Shown here: one piece after another, positions 23,566 to 31,969 of the stretch
Position numbering within the stretch: position 1 is the stretch's first letter
How the letters are laid out: every line of letters starts with the position of its first letter
Origin: Geomicrobium sediminis
GTDB taxonomy: Bacteria > Bacillota > Bacilli > Bacillales > Marinococcaceae
Assembly: GCF_016908595.1 (NCBI RefSeq)
Contig: NZ_JAFBEC010000006.1
Location: forward strand, 215,316 to 279,315
Direction: 5' to 3'
Length of the DNA stretch: 64,000 nucleotides
Program-made: the position numbers and the translations under genes
Notes under the pieces: generated by a model
Database searches by the model: none
The model's input: the letters and a program-made list of their open reading frames with translations, nothing else
What the model was told of the DNA's origin: nothing

Positions 23566-24743
23566 TGTTCCAATTCTCCTTCAACGAGTGGCACATAACC
23601 TGTTTTTTCAATCAGTTCCTGTCCCTCGGATCCTATCATCCATTCAATTAGTTGGTGCACTTCCTCTGTTTCTTCTCCTTGACGAGTGATGGCATAAAAA
23701 TCAGCTGTAATCGGGTACGTCCCAGCAGCAATGTTTTCTTTTGACGGTTCAATGTCATTCACTTCAAGTAAGCGAATTCCGTCTGTTTTGTTCATTTCTG
23801 TCACGTAATAACGAAATGAGAAACCGAGCGCGTTTTGGTGATTTCGGTAATCCGATGTTTCTTGTAAGATGCCACCCATTCCGCTGATTAATTGTTCTGA
23901 TGGTGGCTCCATTAGAACACGGTCACCCATTAGTCGTTGCAAAGCGGTTTGAGAGCCGCTCCCTTCTGATCGCTGAAAGGCTCGTATCCTACCATTCGCC
24001 GTGCTTACTTCATTCCAATTCGTTACCTCTCCTGCGTAAATATCTTGAATTTGTTCAAGTGTCAGGGATTGAACGTTTTGCTCTTGATTTACAAAAAAGA
24101 CAAACGCTTCTCGCCCAATTGGTGTTAATTCAAATTCTACGTTTTGTTCTTCGGCTGTTTGTCGTTGTTGCTCTGAAGGTGCTGGAGTGAAAATAATATC
24201 AACGTCGCCGTATAGAAGGCTATCAAACGCGGTCGGTGTATTCGTCATACGTACAGCGCTTGAGTGTAAATCATACGTTGCTTCTGGGTAAACCGCTTCT
24301 GCGAAAGCAGCGTAAACCGGATAAAGAGCTGTTGAACCGTCTAGAACTGGAAGGTTTTGCTCAAGTGACAACGAGGATTCTTCCTCTAATGTAGCAAGTC
24401 GATCGTTATTGTTAAATGGCTGGTAAATCGAGACGTCCACTTCACTGTCTGAAATGGTCTCGAGTTGTGCAGTTTGATAAGTATTAAATTCGAAAATTCC
24501 GATGATTGCAAGTGCGATTACGAGCGATGCACCAAGCCCAATCCATCGAATTCTTGAGGTGAATAGATCAAAATACGTACTGATCGTTAATGCGAGAAAT
24601 AGGACCATTGCTCCTGAAAATACATACCAATAAACAAGCGCTTGCCCCGTAACTAGAAGCAGAATGCTACCTATGACAGTAACGAGAAATGTTAAAAATA
24701 AAATGCCAATGACCGCCATAATCTTAGTAAACAGCTGTCCCAT
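23562..24743 (-). CDS. Membrane-anchored PstS-like phosphate-binding protein
   Basis: The first 90 or so residues hold three hydrophobic segments (FLVTVIGSILLLVTG, WYVFSGAMVLFLALTIS, IGLGASLVIALAIIGI). A PstS-like periplasmic-binding domain follows: LPVLDGSTALYPVYAAFAEAVYP at about 130, IGREAFVFFVNQEQNVQSLTLEQIQDIYAGEVTNW, then QRSEGSGSQTALQRLMG, which matches the phosphate-contacting loop of PstS. PstS proteins are normally lipoproteins with pstCAB genes beside them; here there is no pst operon and the domain is held by several membrane helices. A sensing role is possible. ATG 24743 has GAGGAGGA upstream; an earlier in-frame start is rejected. Confidence 0.8.
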   Translation of the reverse strand: MGQLFTKIMAVIGILFLTFLVTVIGSILLLVTGQALVYWYVFSGAMVLFLALTISTYFDLFTSRIRWIGLGASLVIALAIIGIFEFNTYQTAQLETISDSEVDVSIYQPFNNNDRLATLEEESSLSLEQNLPVLDGSTALYPVYAAFAEAVYPEATYDLHSSAVRMTNTPTAFDSLLYGDVDIIFTPAPSEQQRQTAEEQNVEFELTPIGREAFVFFVNQEQNVQSLTLEQIQDIYAGEVTNWNEVSTANGRIRAFQRSEGSGSQTALQRLMGDRVLMEPPSEQLISGMGGILQETSDYRNHQNALGFSFRYYVTEMNKTDGIRLLEVNDIEPSKENIAAGTYPITADFYAITRQGEETEEVHQLIEWMIGSEGQELIEKTGYVPLVEGELEQ

Positions 24744-24862
24744 AGTGTCCTCCTCATCCCTCGTAAAGCACTCTAAGTGTAGTGTTTGGTGAAGCATGCG
24801 TCAATAAGGAAGTTGAACTTTCTAGAGGAGAACATTATTCTAGTAACAGGAGGACGAGCTAA

Positions 24863-25633
24863 ATGGAACATTCACAACAGACATTTCCAGTCGACCCAGC
24901 TGTTTTAAAGAAAATGAAAACTGAACTTACTCGGTTTATGATGACGTACAAATTCGCATTGGATGAGATGGATACGAAAATTAGCATACTGCAAGAAGAA
25001 TTCCAATATGTTCATGATTACAATCCAATTGAGCACATTTCAACGCGATTAAAGTCACCAGAAAGCATTCTAGAAAAAGCACAACGAAAAAAATTACCGT
25101 TAAACTTGGCAACGATTCGTAATGAATTAAACGATATCGCAGGCATTCGAATTAATTGTTCGTTTCAAAAGGACATTTATGAAATTAAAGACATGTTAAG
25201 TGCACACCAAGACTTGCGTGTCGTTGAAGTGAAAGATTACATTAAAGCCCCAAAAGAGAACGGGTACCGCAGTTTGCATTTGATTGCTGAATTACCGGTT
25301 TATATGTCCGATCGAGTTGAGCATGTCGCGGTCGAGATTCAGATCCGTACCGTAGCGATGGATTTTTGGGCGAGCCTTGAGCATAAGATCTTCTACAAAT
25401 TTGGAGAAGTCGTACCGAACGACATGCGCCATGAATTAAAAGAAGTGGCAGATATTGCAGCACAATTAGATACGCGCATGGAAGGTCTTCATAGAAGATC
25501 TGAACAGCACAAGGAACAATACTATGCGCGTGAATCGATGAAGTCCCTTCAAGTCGATCAAAAACAGTTCGCTTTACCTGAACGGTTGCTACAAGCACTC
25601 TCAAACATAGACGAAACCCCGAAGGACAGTTAA
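24863..25633 (+). CDS. ywaC: Small alarmone (p)ppGpp synthetase, YwaC/RelP type
   Basis: It transfers pyrophosphate from ATP to GDP or GTP to make (p)ppGpp during envelope or other stress. It contains only the synthetase domain: YKFALDEMDTKISIL, NPIEHISTRLKSPESILEKA, DIAGIRINCSFQKDIYEI, KDYIKAPKENGYRSLHLIAELP, and VEIQIRTVAMDFWASLEHKIFYKF. These match B. subtilis YwaC (SasA) closely from memory. It lacks the hydrolase, TGS and ACT domains of Rel. At 256 residues it is about 45 longer than usual, the extra being a polar C-terminal tail. The start has ACAGGAGGACG. Confidence 0.93.
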   Translation: MEHSQQTFPVDPAVLKKMKTELTRFMMTYKFALDEMDTKISILQEEFQYVHDYNPIEHISTRLKSPESILEKAQRKKLPLNLATIRNELNDIAGIRINCSFQKDIYEIKDMLSAHQDLRVVEVKDYIKAPKENGYRSLHLIAELPVYMSDRVEHVAVEIQIRTVAMDFWASLEHKIFYKFGEVVPNDMRHELKEVADIAAQLDTRMEGLHRRSEQHKEQYYARESMKSLQVDQKQFALPERLLQALSNIDETPKDS

Positions 25634-25649
25634 GTCTTTCGGGGTTTTT
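25614..25649. terminator. Bidirectional terminator between convergent genes
   Basis: AAACCCCGAAGGAC pairs with GTCTTTCGGGGTTT (one G-T pair), with a T-run after it on the plus strand. Confidence 0.85.
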
Positions 25650-25650
25650 A

Positions 25651-27198
25651 TTATTCTGGTGTATAGCTAGGGATATTTTGTCCCCAAAGTTTGGTTAACG
25701 TATAGGCGGCAAGTGTCGTTAAGACAAGACCTGTGAGTAGGGCAATCCACCATGTACCGGTAACACCAGCAATAAAGAATGAGATGATCCCGGTAATTCC
25801 AACTGTAATCGCATATGGAAGCTGTGTGTTAACGTGGTCCATATGGTCACTGGCAGAACCTGCAGATGACAATACTGACGTATCCGAGATCGGTGAACAG
25901 TGGTCACCGAAGATCCCTCCACTAAGAACAGCAGCAATAGCTAATGGCAATGCAATATCCATTGAAACAGCAAGTGGAATGGCAATTGGAATCATAATCG
26001 CAAATGTTCCATAAGAAGTTCCGGTCGTGAATGCGATAATTGCTCCTGCAATAAAGATAAGAACAGGGAATAACGCCGGTGTTAGACTGGATTGTTCAGC
26101 GAGCTGTACGAGGAATTGGTCGGTTCCAACTTCAGCAGATACTGAACCGATAGACCAAGCGAGAATTAGGATAACAAAGACGAGCATCATGCCTTTAATC
26201 CCTTTCATCACAAGGTGAATCGCTTCTATAAATGTGAACATTTTCTGAGACACACCCATTAGTAAGGCAACGATAATTGCTGCAAATGCAGCCATCAGGA
26301 TCGACATACCACCGTCGGCTTCACCAATCGCAACGACAAAGCTGTTTTCAGGATAGTTCCCTGTCCATAAGAAAAGTGGTGGAATGAGTGCAAGTAACAC
26401 GAGCATTGGTACAACTAGGTTACGAACTTTTGGTGTGTCAGTAGCCGGTTGAGCAGCTGTGATTTCATCTGCTGCTGGAGGTTGTCCACCATCACGAATG
26501 AGCTTCCCTGTTTTTACAGCACGTAGCTCAGCTTTTGCCATCGGGCCATAATCAAAACGTAAGAAAATAACGATAAAAACAGTAAAGATGGCAAGGATCG
26601 CATAATAGTTAAATGGAATTGTAGCAAGGTACATGAGGTATTCGCTTTGGTCAATGTCCATGCGAACAAACTCAGTTCCGATCAGTCCCATAACGTAGAC
26701 GACCCATGTTGAAACAGGTACAAGCAGGCAAGTCGGTGCAGATGTGGAATCAACAATATAAGCTAATTTCTCACGAGAGATGCGAAGCTTGTCTGTAATT
26801 GAACGCATCACGCTTCCGACTGTAAGTGCATTAAAGTAATCATCAATAAATAGAGAAATTCCTAACAATCCCGTTGAGGCTTGAGCCCCTTTACGTGAAC
26901 GAATTCGATTCGCGAATGCGTTGGCAAGCGCTTGAGCGCCCCCTGTCGTTTGGAAAACAACAATTAAAACACCGAATAGTCCACAATAAATTAAAACATT
27001 GGCGTTCCATTCATCGCCAAGTGCTGGAATAATGAACTGCTCAAAGCTAGCATATAACCCGAGCAATGGGTTCCAACCATTTATCATCGTCGCGCCGACA
27101 AACACACCAGCAAACAATGCAGGTACGACGTTACGTGTAAGGATTGCAAGAATAATGGCCACAACTGGTGGCAAGAGTGCAAGAATACCAAACTCCAT
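25651..27198 (-). CDS. NhaC-family Na+/H+ antiporter
   Basis: A 515-residue protein with about 12 membrane helices, of the NhaC family. Diagnostic stretches are FIDDYFNALTVGSVMRSITDKLRISREKLAYIVDSTSAPTCLLVPVSTW (residues about 116-165) and, near 415, LAIAAVLSGGIFGDHCSPISDTSVLSSAGSASDHMDHV. The Asp and His residues in the DHCSPISDT block are conserved in the family. The same fold also covers malate/lactate:Na+ exchangers such as MleN, so a carboxylate-coupled role is possible. It complements Mrp in sodium and pH balance. It is a single gene on the minus strand. Confidence 0.88.
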   Translation of the reverse strand: MEFGILALLPPVVAIILAILTRNVVPALFAGVFVGATMINGWNPLLGLYASFEQFIIPALGDEWNANVLIYCGLFGVLIVVFQTTGGAQALANAFANRIRSRKGAQASTGLLGISLFIDDYFNALTVGSVMRSITDKLRISREKLAYIVDSTSAPTCLLVPVSTWVVYVMGLIGTEFVRMDIDQSEYLMYLATIPFNYYAILAIFTVFIVIFLRFDYGPMAKAELRAVKTGKLIRDGGQPPAADEITAAQPATDTPKVRNLVVPMLVLLALIPPLFLWTGNYPENSFVVAIGEADGGMSILMAAFAAIIVALLMGVSQKMFTFIEAIHLVMKGIKGMMLVFVILILAWSIGSVSAEVGTDQFLVQLAEQSSLTPALFPVLIFIAGAIIAFTTGTSYGTFAIMIPIAIPLAVSMDIALPLAIAAVLSGGIFGDHCSPISDTSVLSSAGSASDHMDHVNTQLPYAITVGITGIISFFIAGVTGTWWIALLTGLVLTTLAAYTLTKLWGQNIPSYTPE

Positions 27199-27358
27199 AC
27201 GCGTGACTCCTAACTATCATTTTTGTCCATTAGTGCATTATAAACGACAACGACTCAAGATGCACGACAATCTTGATGGATAGCAGAACCTTCCTAATTA
27301 AGCGCAGATTTTACTGATGATTTTGAGTATAATGAGTACAAAAGTGAGGAGGGTTTCG

Positions 27359-28399
27359 ATGATTGATTTAAGAAGTGACACAGTGACAAAGCCAACAGAA
27401 TCGATGAGAGTAGCGATGGTCGATGCAGTTGTTGGTGATGATGTGTATGAAGAAGACCCAACCGTGAACGATCTTGAAGAATATACAGCAGAGCTTTTAG
27501 GGAAAGAAGCAGCGCTTCTCGTGACGAGTGGAACACAAGGTAATCAAATTGCAGTGCTTGGCCACTGTAATTTAGGAAACGAAGTCATTATGGAGCAAGA
27601 AAGTCATTTGTTTCATTATGAAGGAGCAGCTATCTCAGCGTTTGCTGGTGTTCAACCACGTACCGTATTAGGTGATCGAGGGTTTATTGCCCAAGCAGAG
27701 CTGGAAGCAGCGATTCGTTCTGAAGATGTCCATGCACCAGAGACCGGACTCATTTGTCTGGAGAACACACACAATCGCCACGGTGGAGCAATCATTACAC
27801 CTGAGCAAACGAAAGAAATGACCGACGTTGCAAAGCGTTACGGCATACCGACACACTTAGATGGGGCAAGGTTGTTTAATGCGAGTGTTGCTTTAGGTGT
27901 CGATATAAAAGAGTTATCAGAGCCATTTACAAGTGTGCAAATTTGCTTGTCTAAAGGTCTTGGTGCACCGATCGGTTCCATCATCGCAGGAGACAAAGCC
28001 TTTATTAAGAAAGCACGAAAATGGCGTAAACGTCTTGGCGGTGGAATGAGGCAGGCTGGAGTAATCGCAGCGCCAGGTAAGATCGCCTTAACGAGTATGG
28101 TTGAGCGGCTGAAAGACGATCACACTCATGCGCAGTTTATCGCAAAAGCGGTGGAAGAAATAAGAGGATTATCTGTGGGCAATCAAGTAGACACGAACAT
28201 TGTTTTACTCGATACGACTCAGTTATCATGTACCGCACAAGAATTTGTGAACCACTTATATACAGCTGGTGTAAAAGCGAACACGTTTGGCCCTCAAACC
28301 GTTCGTTTGATTACTCATAAAGATCTTTCTCAAGTAGAGATCGAGAAAGCGATTGATACGCTGCGTCAAGTAGCAAGCTATTTCGAAATGGAGGCATAA
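27359..28399 (+). CDS. ltaE: Low-specificity L-threonine aldolase
   Basis: A PLP-dependent fold-type I enzyme that splits threonine or allo-threonine into glycine and acetaldehyde. The 346-residue sequence starts with the typical MIDLRSDTVTKPT, followed by VGDDVYEEDPTVNDLE, SGTQGNQIAVLGH, CLENTHNRHGGAI, IPTHLDGARLFNA and VQICLSKGLGAPIGSIIAG, in which the Lys forms the Schiff base. ATG 27359 has GAGGAGGG at good distance and matches the family start. Extended -10 TATAAT lies at 27328-27333. The gene begins a run of co-directional genes to 30301. Confidence 0.93.
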   Translation: MIDLRSDTVTKPTESMRVAMVDAVVGDDVYEEDPTVNDLEEYTAELLGKEAALLVTSGTQGNQIAVLGHCNLGNEVIMEQESHLFHYEGAAISAFAGVQPRTVLGDRGFIAQAELEAAIRSEDVHAPETGLICLENTHNRHGGAIITPEQTKEMTDVAKRYGIPTHLDGARLFNASVALGVDIKELSEPFTSVQICLSKGLGAPIGSIIAGDKAFIKKARKWRKRLGGGMRQAGVIAAPGKIALTSMVERLKDDHTHAQFIAKAVEEIRGLSVGNQVDTNIVLLDTTQLSCTAQEFVNHLYTAGVKANTFGPQTVRLITHKDLSQVEIEKAIDTLRQVASYFEMEA

Positions 28400-28401
28400 T
28401 T

Positions 28402-28839
28402 GTGATGACAGAAGAGGGATATGTGTATGCAGCATCACTAAATGATGAGCTCACACACGTTATTCCAACCGAATCGTATGATACAATTTTAATTGAAAGC
28501 TTAGGGACGCCAAGGCAGTGGTTTCACCATTTAATACGTGTACGAGAAGTATACCGAAGGTCTTTATATACAGGTGAAGTCGTCTTTCCTGGTAAACCAA
28601 TTCCAGATGACATTGACGTAACAACAATGTTAAAAGCAAGCAGTGAGCGTTTAGCAGAAGCGTTTATGTATTCAGAGCGGATGTCTGTGAAGTTTGGTGG
28701 CAAAACGATGTCAATCTCTGAGCTGATTTCGACTGCCATTCAACATGAAGGAATTCATACTGGACAATATTACGTCGCACTAAAACACGCTGGGTTCGAT
28801 GTGCCAAAGCGTTGGCAAGAGGATTGGGCAATGAGTTAG
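28402..28839 (+). CDS. DinB-family (YfiT-like) putative metal-dependent protein
   Basis: A helical-bundle protein of 145 residues of the DinB superfamily. The three metal-binding His are visible as His42 in QWFHHLIRV and His115 and His119 in AIQHEGIHTGQYY. The family includes thiol transferases and damage-inducible proteins, mostly of unknown reaction. It starts three bases after the ltaE stop, with a GGAGG inside the end of ltaE, so the two are coupled. GTG 28402 and ATG 28405 are both possible starts. Confidence 0.8.
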   Translation: MMTEEGYVYAASLNDELTHVIPTESYDTILIESLGTPRQWFHHLIRVREVYRRSLYTGEVVFPGKPIPDDIDVTTMLKASSERLAEAFMYSERMSVKFGGKTMSISELISTAIQHEGIHTGQYYVALKHAGFDVPKRWQEDWAMS

Positions 28840-28850
28840 GAGAGAACCAA

Positions 28851-29468
28851 ATGCGCAAAATTTTAATAATGACTGCAGTTGACGCTGAACGAGAAGCGGT
28901 AAAAGCAGGGATTCATGAAGGTGTAGATGTGACGGTTGAGCTTGCGGGTGTAGGACCTGCACAAGCAGCAGCTCGTACTGCCATTCAACTAGCTAAACAA
29001 AACTACGACCTTGTAATTAACGCAGGCATTGCAGGTGGGTTTAGAGAGAAAGTACAATTGGAAGACATTGTCGTCTCAACGACCATTCAGGCGGCAGATT
29101 TAGGTGCTGACACAGGAGAGCAATTTATCCCGGTTGAAGAGCTTGGATTTGGCTCCTCAAGCATTGAATGTTTAGAAAATGAAGTGGATCGCTTTGCCGA
29201 ACTGGAGAATGTTTTTACAGGTAGAATCATTACGAAATCGACGGTAACAGGTACAGATGAAGAAGCCAAGCGATTGCAAGTAAGGTATGACGATGCAGTT
29301 GCAGAAGGAATGGAAGGCTTCGGGGTTGCGACTGCAGCGAAAGAATTTGGCGTACCGGTCCTAGAAGTTCGTGCCATATCGAATTACATAGGAAAACGCG
29401 AGCGCGAAAAATGGAAAATCAAAGAAGCATTAGTTTCATTGAAACAAGTGATGGAGGTTGTACGATGA
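28851..29468 (+). CDS. mqnB: Futalosine hydrolase
   Basis: MqnB removes adenine or hypoxanthine from (aminodeoxy)futalosine, giving dehypoxanthine futalosine in the alternative menaquinone pathway. The 205-residue protein belongs to the nucleoside phosphorylase/MTAN fold: ILIMTAVDAEREAV, VELAGVGPAQAAARTA, YDLVINAGIAGGF, and the C-terminal GMEGFGVATAAKEFGVPVLEVRAISNYIG, with acidic catalytic residues where MTAN has them. It overlaps the following mqnD by four bases (ATGA), which supports the assignment strongly. ATG 28851 has AGGAGAG upstream. Confidence 0.9.
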   Translation: MRKILIMTAVDAEREAVKAGIHEGVDVTVELAGVGPAQAAARTAIQLAKQNYDLVINAGIAGGFREKVQLEDIVVSTTIQAADLGADTGEQFIPVEELGFGSSSIECLENEVDRFAELENVFTGRIITKSTVTGTDEEAKRLQVRYDDAVAEGMEGFGVATAAKEFGVPVLEVRAISNYIGKREREKWKIKEALVSLKQVMEVVR

Positions 29469-30301
29469 AAATTGCCTATTCACCATGTCCAAACGATACG
29501 TATGTGTTTCATGCACTCACACATCAGCTTATCGCAGATACGCCAACGTTTGACGTCTCCTATGCTGACATTGACGTGACGAATACGTGGGCGATTGAAG
29601 GCGACCCTCATGATCATGATGTGATGAAGATTTCTTTTGCGGCACTTCCATACGTGTTAGATGATTATCAATTGCTATCATGTGGGGGAGCGCTCGGGCG
29701 TGGGTGTGGACCACTTTTATTAACGAAAGAAGAGACAAGTCCACAAACACTAGCAGAAAAGCGTGTAGCAGTACCAAGTGATCGCTCAACGGCATACATG
29801 TTGTTTCGACTTTGGGCGCGTCAGAAAATCGATGCTAACATTAAAGAAATTGTTGTGATGCCGTTTCATGACATTATGCCAGCGGTACAAGCGGGAACCG
29901 TTGATGCGGGTTTAGTCATTCATGAAGCGAGGTTTACTTACCAAGAATATGGTCTGCACAAGCTCGTCGATTTAGGCGAGTGGTGGGAAGAAGATACAGG
30001 CGCCCCCATTCCATTAGGGGCGATCATTGCGAAGAAAGGACTAGATCATGAACAGATTGAGTCTTGGATTCGTCAATCCGTCGACTATGCTAATGAGTAT
30101 CCCGAGTCTTCGAAAGACTATGTCATGGAACATGCGCAAGAAATGAGCGAAGACGTCGCACGTTCTCACATCGATCTGTACGTGAACGAATTTACGAAAG
30201 ACTTAGGGGACGATGGTTACAAAGCGATACGCGAATTGTTGCTTCGGGCAGCGGATGAAGGAATCGTTCCTAAGCCAGATTTAAGTGAGATCAGCCGGTA
30301 A
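29465..30301 (+). CDS. mqnD: 1,4-dihydroxy-6-naphthoate synthase
   Basis: MqnD converts cyclic dehypoxanthine futalosine to 1,4-dihydroxy-6-naphthoate, late in the futalosine route to menaquinone. The 278-residue protein has a periplasmic-binding-like fold with the family's N-terminal KIAYSPCPNDTYVFHAL. VMKISFAALPYVLDDYQLLSCGGALGRGCGPLLL and VDAGLVIHEARFTYQEYGL, with the catalytic His-bearing loop, follow. Translation is coupled to mqnB. Other pathway genes (mqnA, mqnC, mqnE) are not in the window and must be elsewhere. It implies menaquinone for aerobic respiration in this organism. Confidence 0.93.
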   Translation: MKIAYSPCPNDTYVFHALTHQLIADTPTFDVSYADIDVTNTWAIEGDPHDHDVMKISFAALPYVLDDYQLLSCGGALGRGCGPLLLTKEETSPQTLAEKRVAVPSDRSTAYMLFRLWARQKIDANIKEIVVMPFHDIMPAVQAGTVDAGLVIHEARFTYQEYGLHKLVDLGEWWEEDTGAPIPLGAIIAKKGLDHEQIESWIRQSVDYANEYPESSKDYVMEHAQEMSEDVARSHIDLYVNEFTKDLGDDGYKAIRELLLRAADEGIVPKPDLSEISR

Positions 30302-30392
30302 AGAAATGCAGAGTTGTAGTGGCTATGCTTGTCGCGGACATTGTCTCCGTGACCTTATGCTTACGCTACTGCGGCAGCATAAACCACGTTTG

Positions 30393-30527
30393 TATGTTGG
30401 GATTTTGCTCTGAGATTAACGATCAATCATTAAAATCCCAACATAAAACTTCGAAATCGCCACATAAAAGCGTATATGATGGGATTTTGCATCGAAGTTG
30501 AAGATAAAACGACCAAATCCCCACATA
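30393..30527. repeat. Cluster of five small palindromic repeat units
   Basis: Related 13-14-bp units occur in both orientations. TATGTTGGGATTTT (30393-30406) and TATGATGGGATTTT (30475-30488) face AAAATCCCAACATA (30432-30445), AAATCGCCACATA (30454-30466) and AAATCCCCACATA (30515-30527). The first and third are perfect complements and can form a 14-bp stem. An AACTTCGA/TCGAAGTT pair lies within the cluster, and a TTATGCT/AGCATAA hairpin lies just before it. The whole 495-bp gap from 30302 to 30796 has no convincing gene. It looks like a REP-like or degenerate MITE element. Confidence 0.55.
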
Positions 30528-30796
30528 CACGGCCAGTTCCCCTGTACCATCGAACCCGAACAAATCCATTAGCCTAAAAACAAGCCTTTCTCATAGTCGA
30601 TTCCTTATGGATGACCATCCTGACCATGTGTTGGTATGAGGTACCCTGTTCAGTAAGAACGGTTACACCTTGATTAGAATACTAGTGAACAAGTATGTTC
30701 TGTTCCCAGAAGCTCTGGTCATTGATGACTGAGTAGTTCCTTAATTTACGAAAACATATGATATGATGATTTCAAACGTTTGAACGAAGGTGAACC

Positions 30797-31648
30797 ATGA
30801 AGAAAATAGACATTGCAGCAGAGCTATATAAAAAAAACGCTGAGCTTTTTCGCTGTCCCGTTTGTCTTGAAAAAGTTGAGATGCAAGAAAGAAGTTTAGT
30901 ATGCAAGCAACAACATTCTTTTGATCTTGCCAAAAAAGGGTACATTCATTTGCTCAAAAAGCCAATGGACAGCGATTATACGAAAGAGATGTTTCAGTCA
31001 AGACGATCGATCTATGATGTAGGGTTGTTCCAGCAAGCCTTAGATGAAATGGAAGCACTCATCACTACACATGTAGGGAAAGAGGAGCTAAATATTCTTG
31101 ATATAGGTTGTGGAGAAGGTAGCCATTTAAGACGGATCATCGAGAAATTCCAAACGAGCGTTGGTGTAGGGCTGGATTCTTCGAAAGAAGGAATTGCACT
31201 CGCGACAAGTCAAATGGACCGCCTATTATGGACTGTTGCAAATGTAGAAGAACTACCAATTGCAACGGGGTCGATCGATGTTGTTCTAAACATCTTCTCA
31301 CCACTGAATAGCCGTGAGTTTACTCGGGTTCTAAAGCCTGGTGGAGTCATTATTAAGGCGATTCCTGGTAAGAGGTATCTACAAGAGTTACGAGATGAAT
31401 TGTACGGTGAAAAAGGGCGGTCATTGGATACGACAGATGCCATAACGAACTATGCAAAACGGTTTGAAGTATTGGAACATCGTTCGGTTAGTCAACAGGT
31501 TGAAGTGAAGCGGGAGTTTATACCAGCTTTAATTGATATGACACCTGCATCATGGGACGCGACTGACGAACAAAAACAAGCATTATTAACGTTTGAACAA
31601 TTGAATGTAACGGTAGATGTAGAAGTATTCATTGCAAAAATAAATTGA
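30797..31648 (+). CDS. RlmA-like 23S rRNA (guanine-N1) methyltransferase
   Basis: The protein begins with a zinc finger typical of RlmA: CPVC at 20-23 and C-x3-H in LVCKQQHSFDLAKKGYIHLL. The stretch DSDYTKEMFQSRRSIYDVGLFQ follows, as in the family. A SAM-binding Rossmann domain follows: ILDIGCGEGSHLRRI (motif I), LDSSKEGIALA and VLNIFSPLNSREFTRVLKPGG. RlmA(I) and RlmA(II) methylate G745 or G748 of 23S rRNA, and the second type confers tylosin tolerance. Which base is modified here cannot be told. The length, 283 residues, is typical. It is monocistronic. Confidence 0.88.
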   Translation: MKKIDIAAELYKKNAELFRCPVCLEKVEMQERSLVCKQQHSFDLAKKGYIHLLKKPMDSDYTKEMFQSRRSIYDVGLFQQALDEMEALITTHVGKEELNILDIGCGEGSHLRRIIEKFQTSVGVGLDSSKEGIALATSQMDRLLWTVANVEELPIATGSIDVVLNIFSPLNSREFTRVLKPGGVIIKAIPGKRYLQELRDELYGEKGRSLDTTDAITNYAKRFEVLEHRSVSQQVEVKREFIPALIDMTPASWDATDEQKQALLTFEQLNVTVDVEVFIAKIN

Positions 31649-31673
31649 CATTGAGAATCATTTTCAATATGAT
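31645..31673 (+). promoter_or_regulatory. Sigma-A promoter with a Fur box in the spacer
   Basis: TTGACA (31645-31650), 17 bp, TATGAT (31668-31673) form a near-ideal promoter. The spacer contains TGAGAATCATTTTCA (31652-31666), two mismatches from the Fur 7-1-7 consensus TGATAATNATTATCA. Iron-bound Fur would block it directly. Confidence 0.75.
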
Positions 31674-31679
31674 AGACAT

Positions 31680-31876
31680 ACGGGGTGAATACTTAGGTTT
31701 ATCGATATGAAATTTATGAACGTGCAAGCATAACATGAATGAGGTCAAATTGACTTCAATCGATCGCGTTGTTCATGAAGTGAGTCATGATGAATCGAAA
31801 TAAACACAGTACGTCTTAGTGATGGCTGTATACAATAAAGTTCCTATCGAGTATTCGGTAGGAGCTTTCTTTTTTT
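31680..31876 (+). ncRNA. Predicted Fur-regulated small RNA or small-protein mRNA
   Basis: A promoter with a Fur box (start predicted near 31680) and a strong terminator (31837-31876) define a transcript of about 200 nt with no large gene. Two tiny frames lie in tandem: MKFMNVQA (31707-31733) and a 22-codon frame (31735-31803, starting MNEVKLTSIDRVVHEV). Neither has a good ribosome binding site. By position and control it resembles the FsrA/Fbp iron-sparing set of B. subtilis, but no similarity to FsrA was recognised, so homology is not claimed. Confidence 0.5.
31837..31876 (+). terminator. Terminator of the predicted Fur-regulated transcript
   Basis: AAAGTTCCTATCG pairs with CGGTAGGAGCTTT through G-T pairs around AGTATT, then C and seven Ts. 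Confidence 0.85.
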
Positions 31877-31969
31877 GTAAATGTTGTTAAGAACAACTAA
31901 ACATTGAATCAATTAATATATCTGTTAAAGAAGATCAGATACAATAGAAGGTGACGGAGGGTGATAAAG

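Noticed and set aside
30302..30796. Possible CRISPR array or tRNA in the repeat-rich gap
   Set aside because: The repeats are short, inverted and irregularly spaced, without uniform spacers; no tRNA cloverleaf was found.
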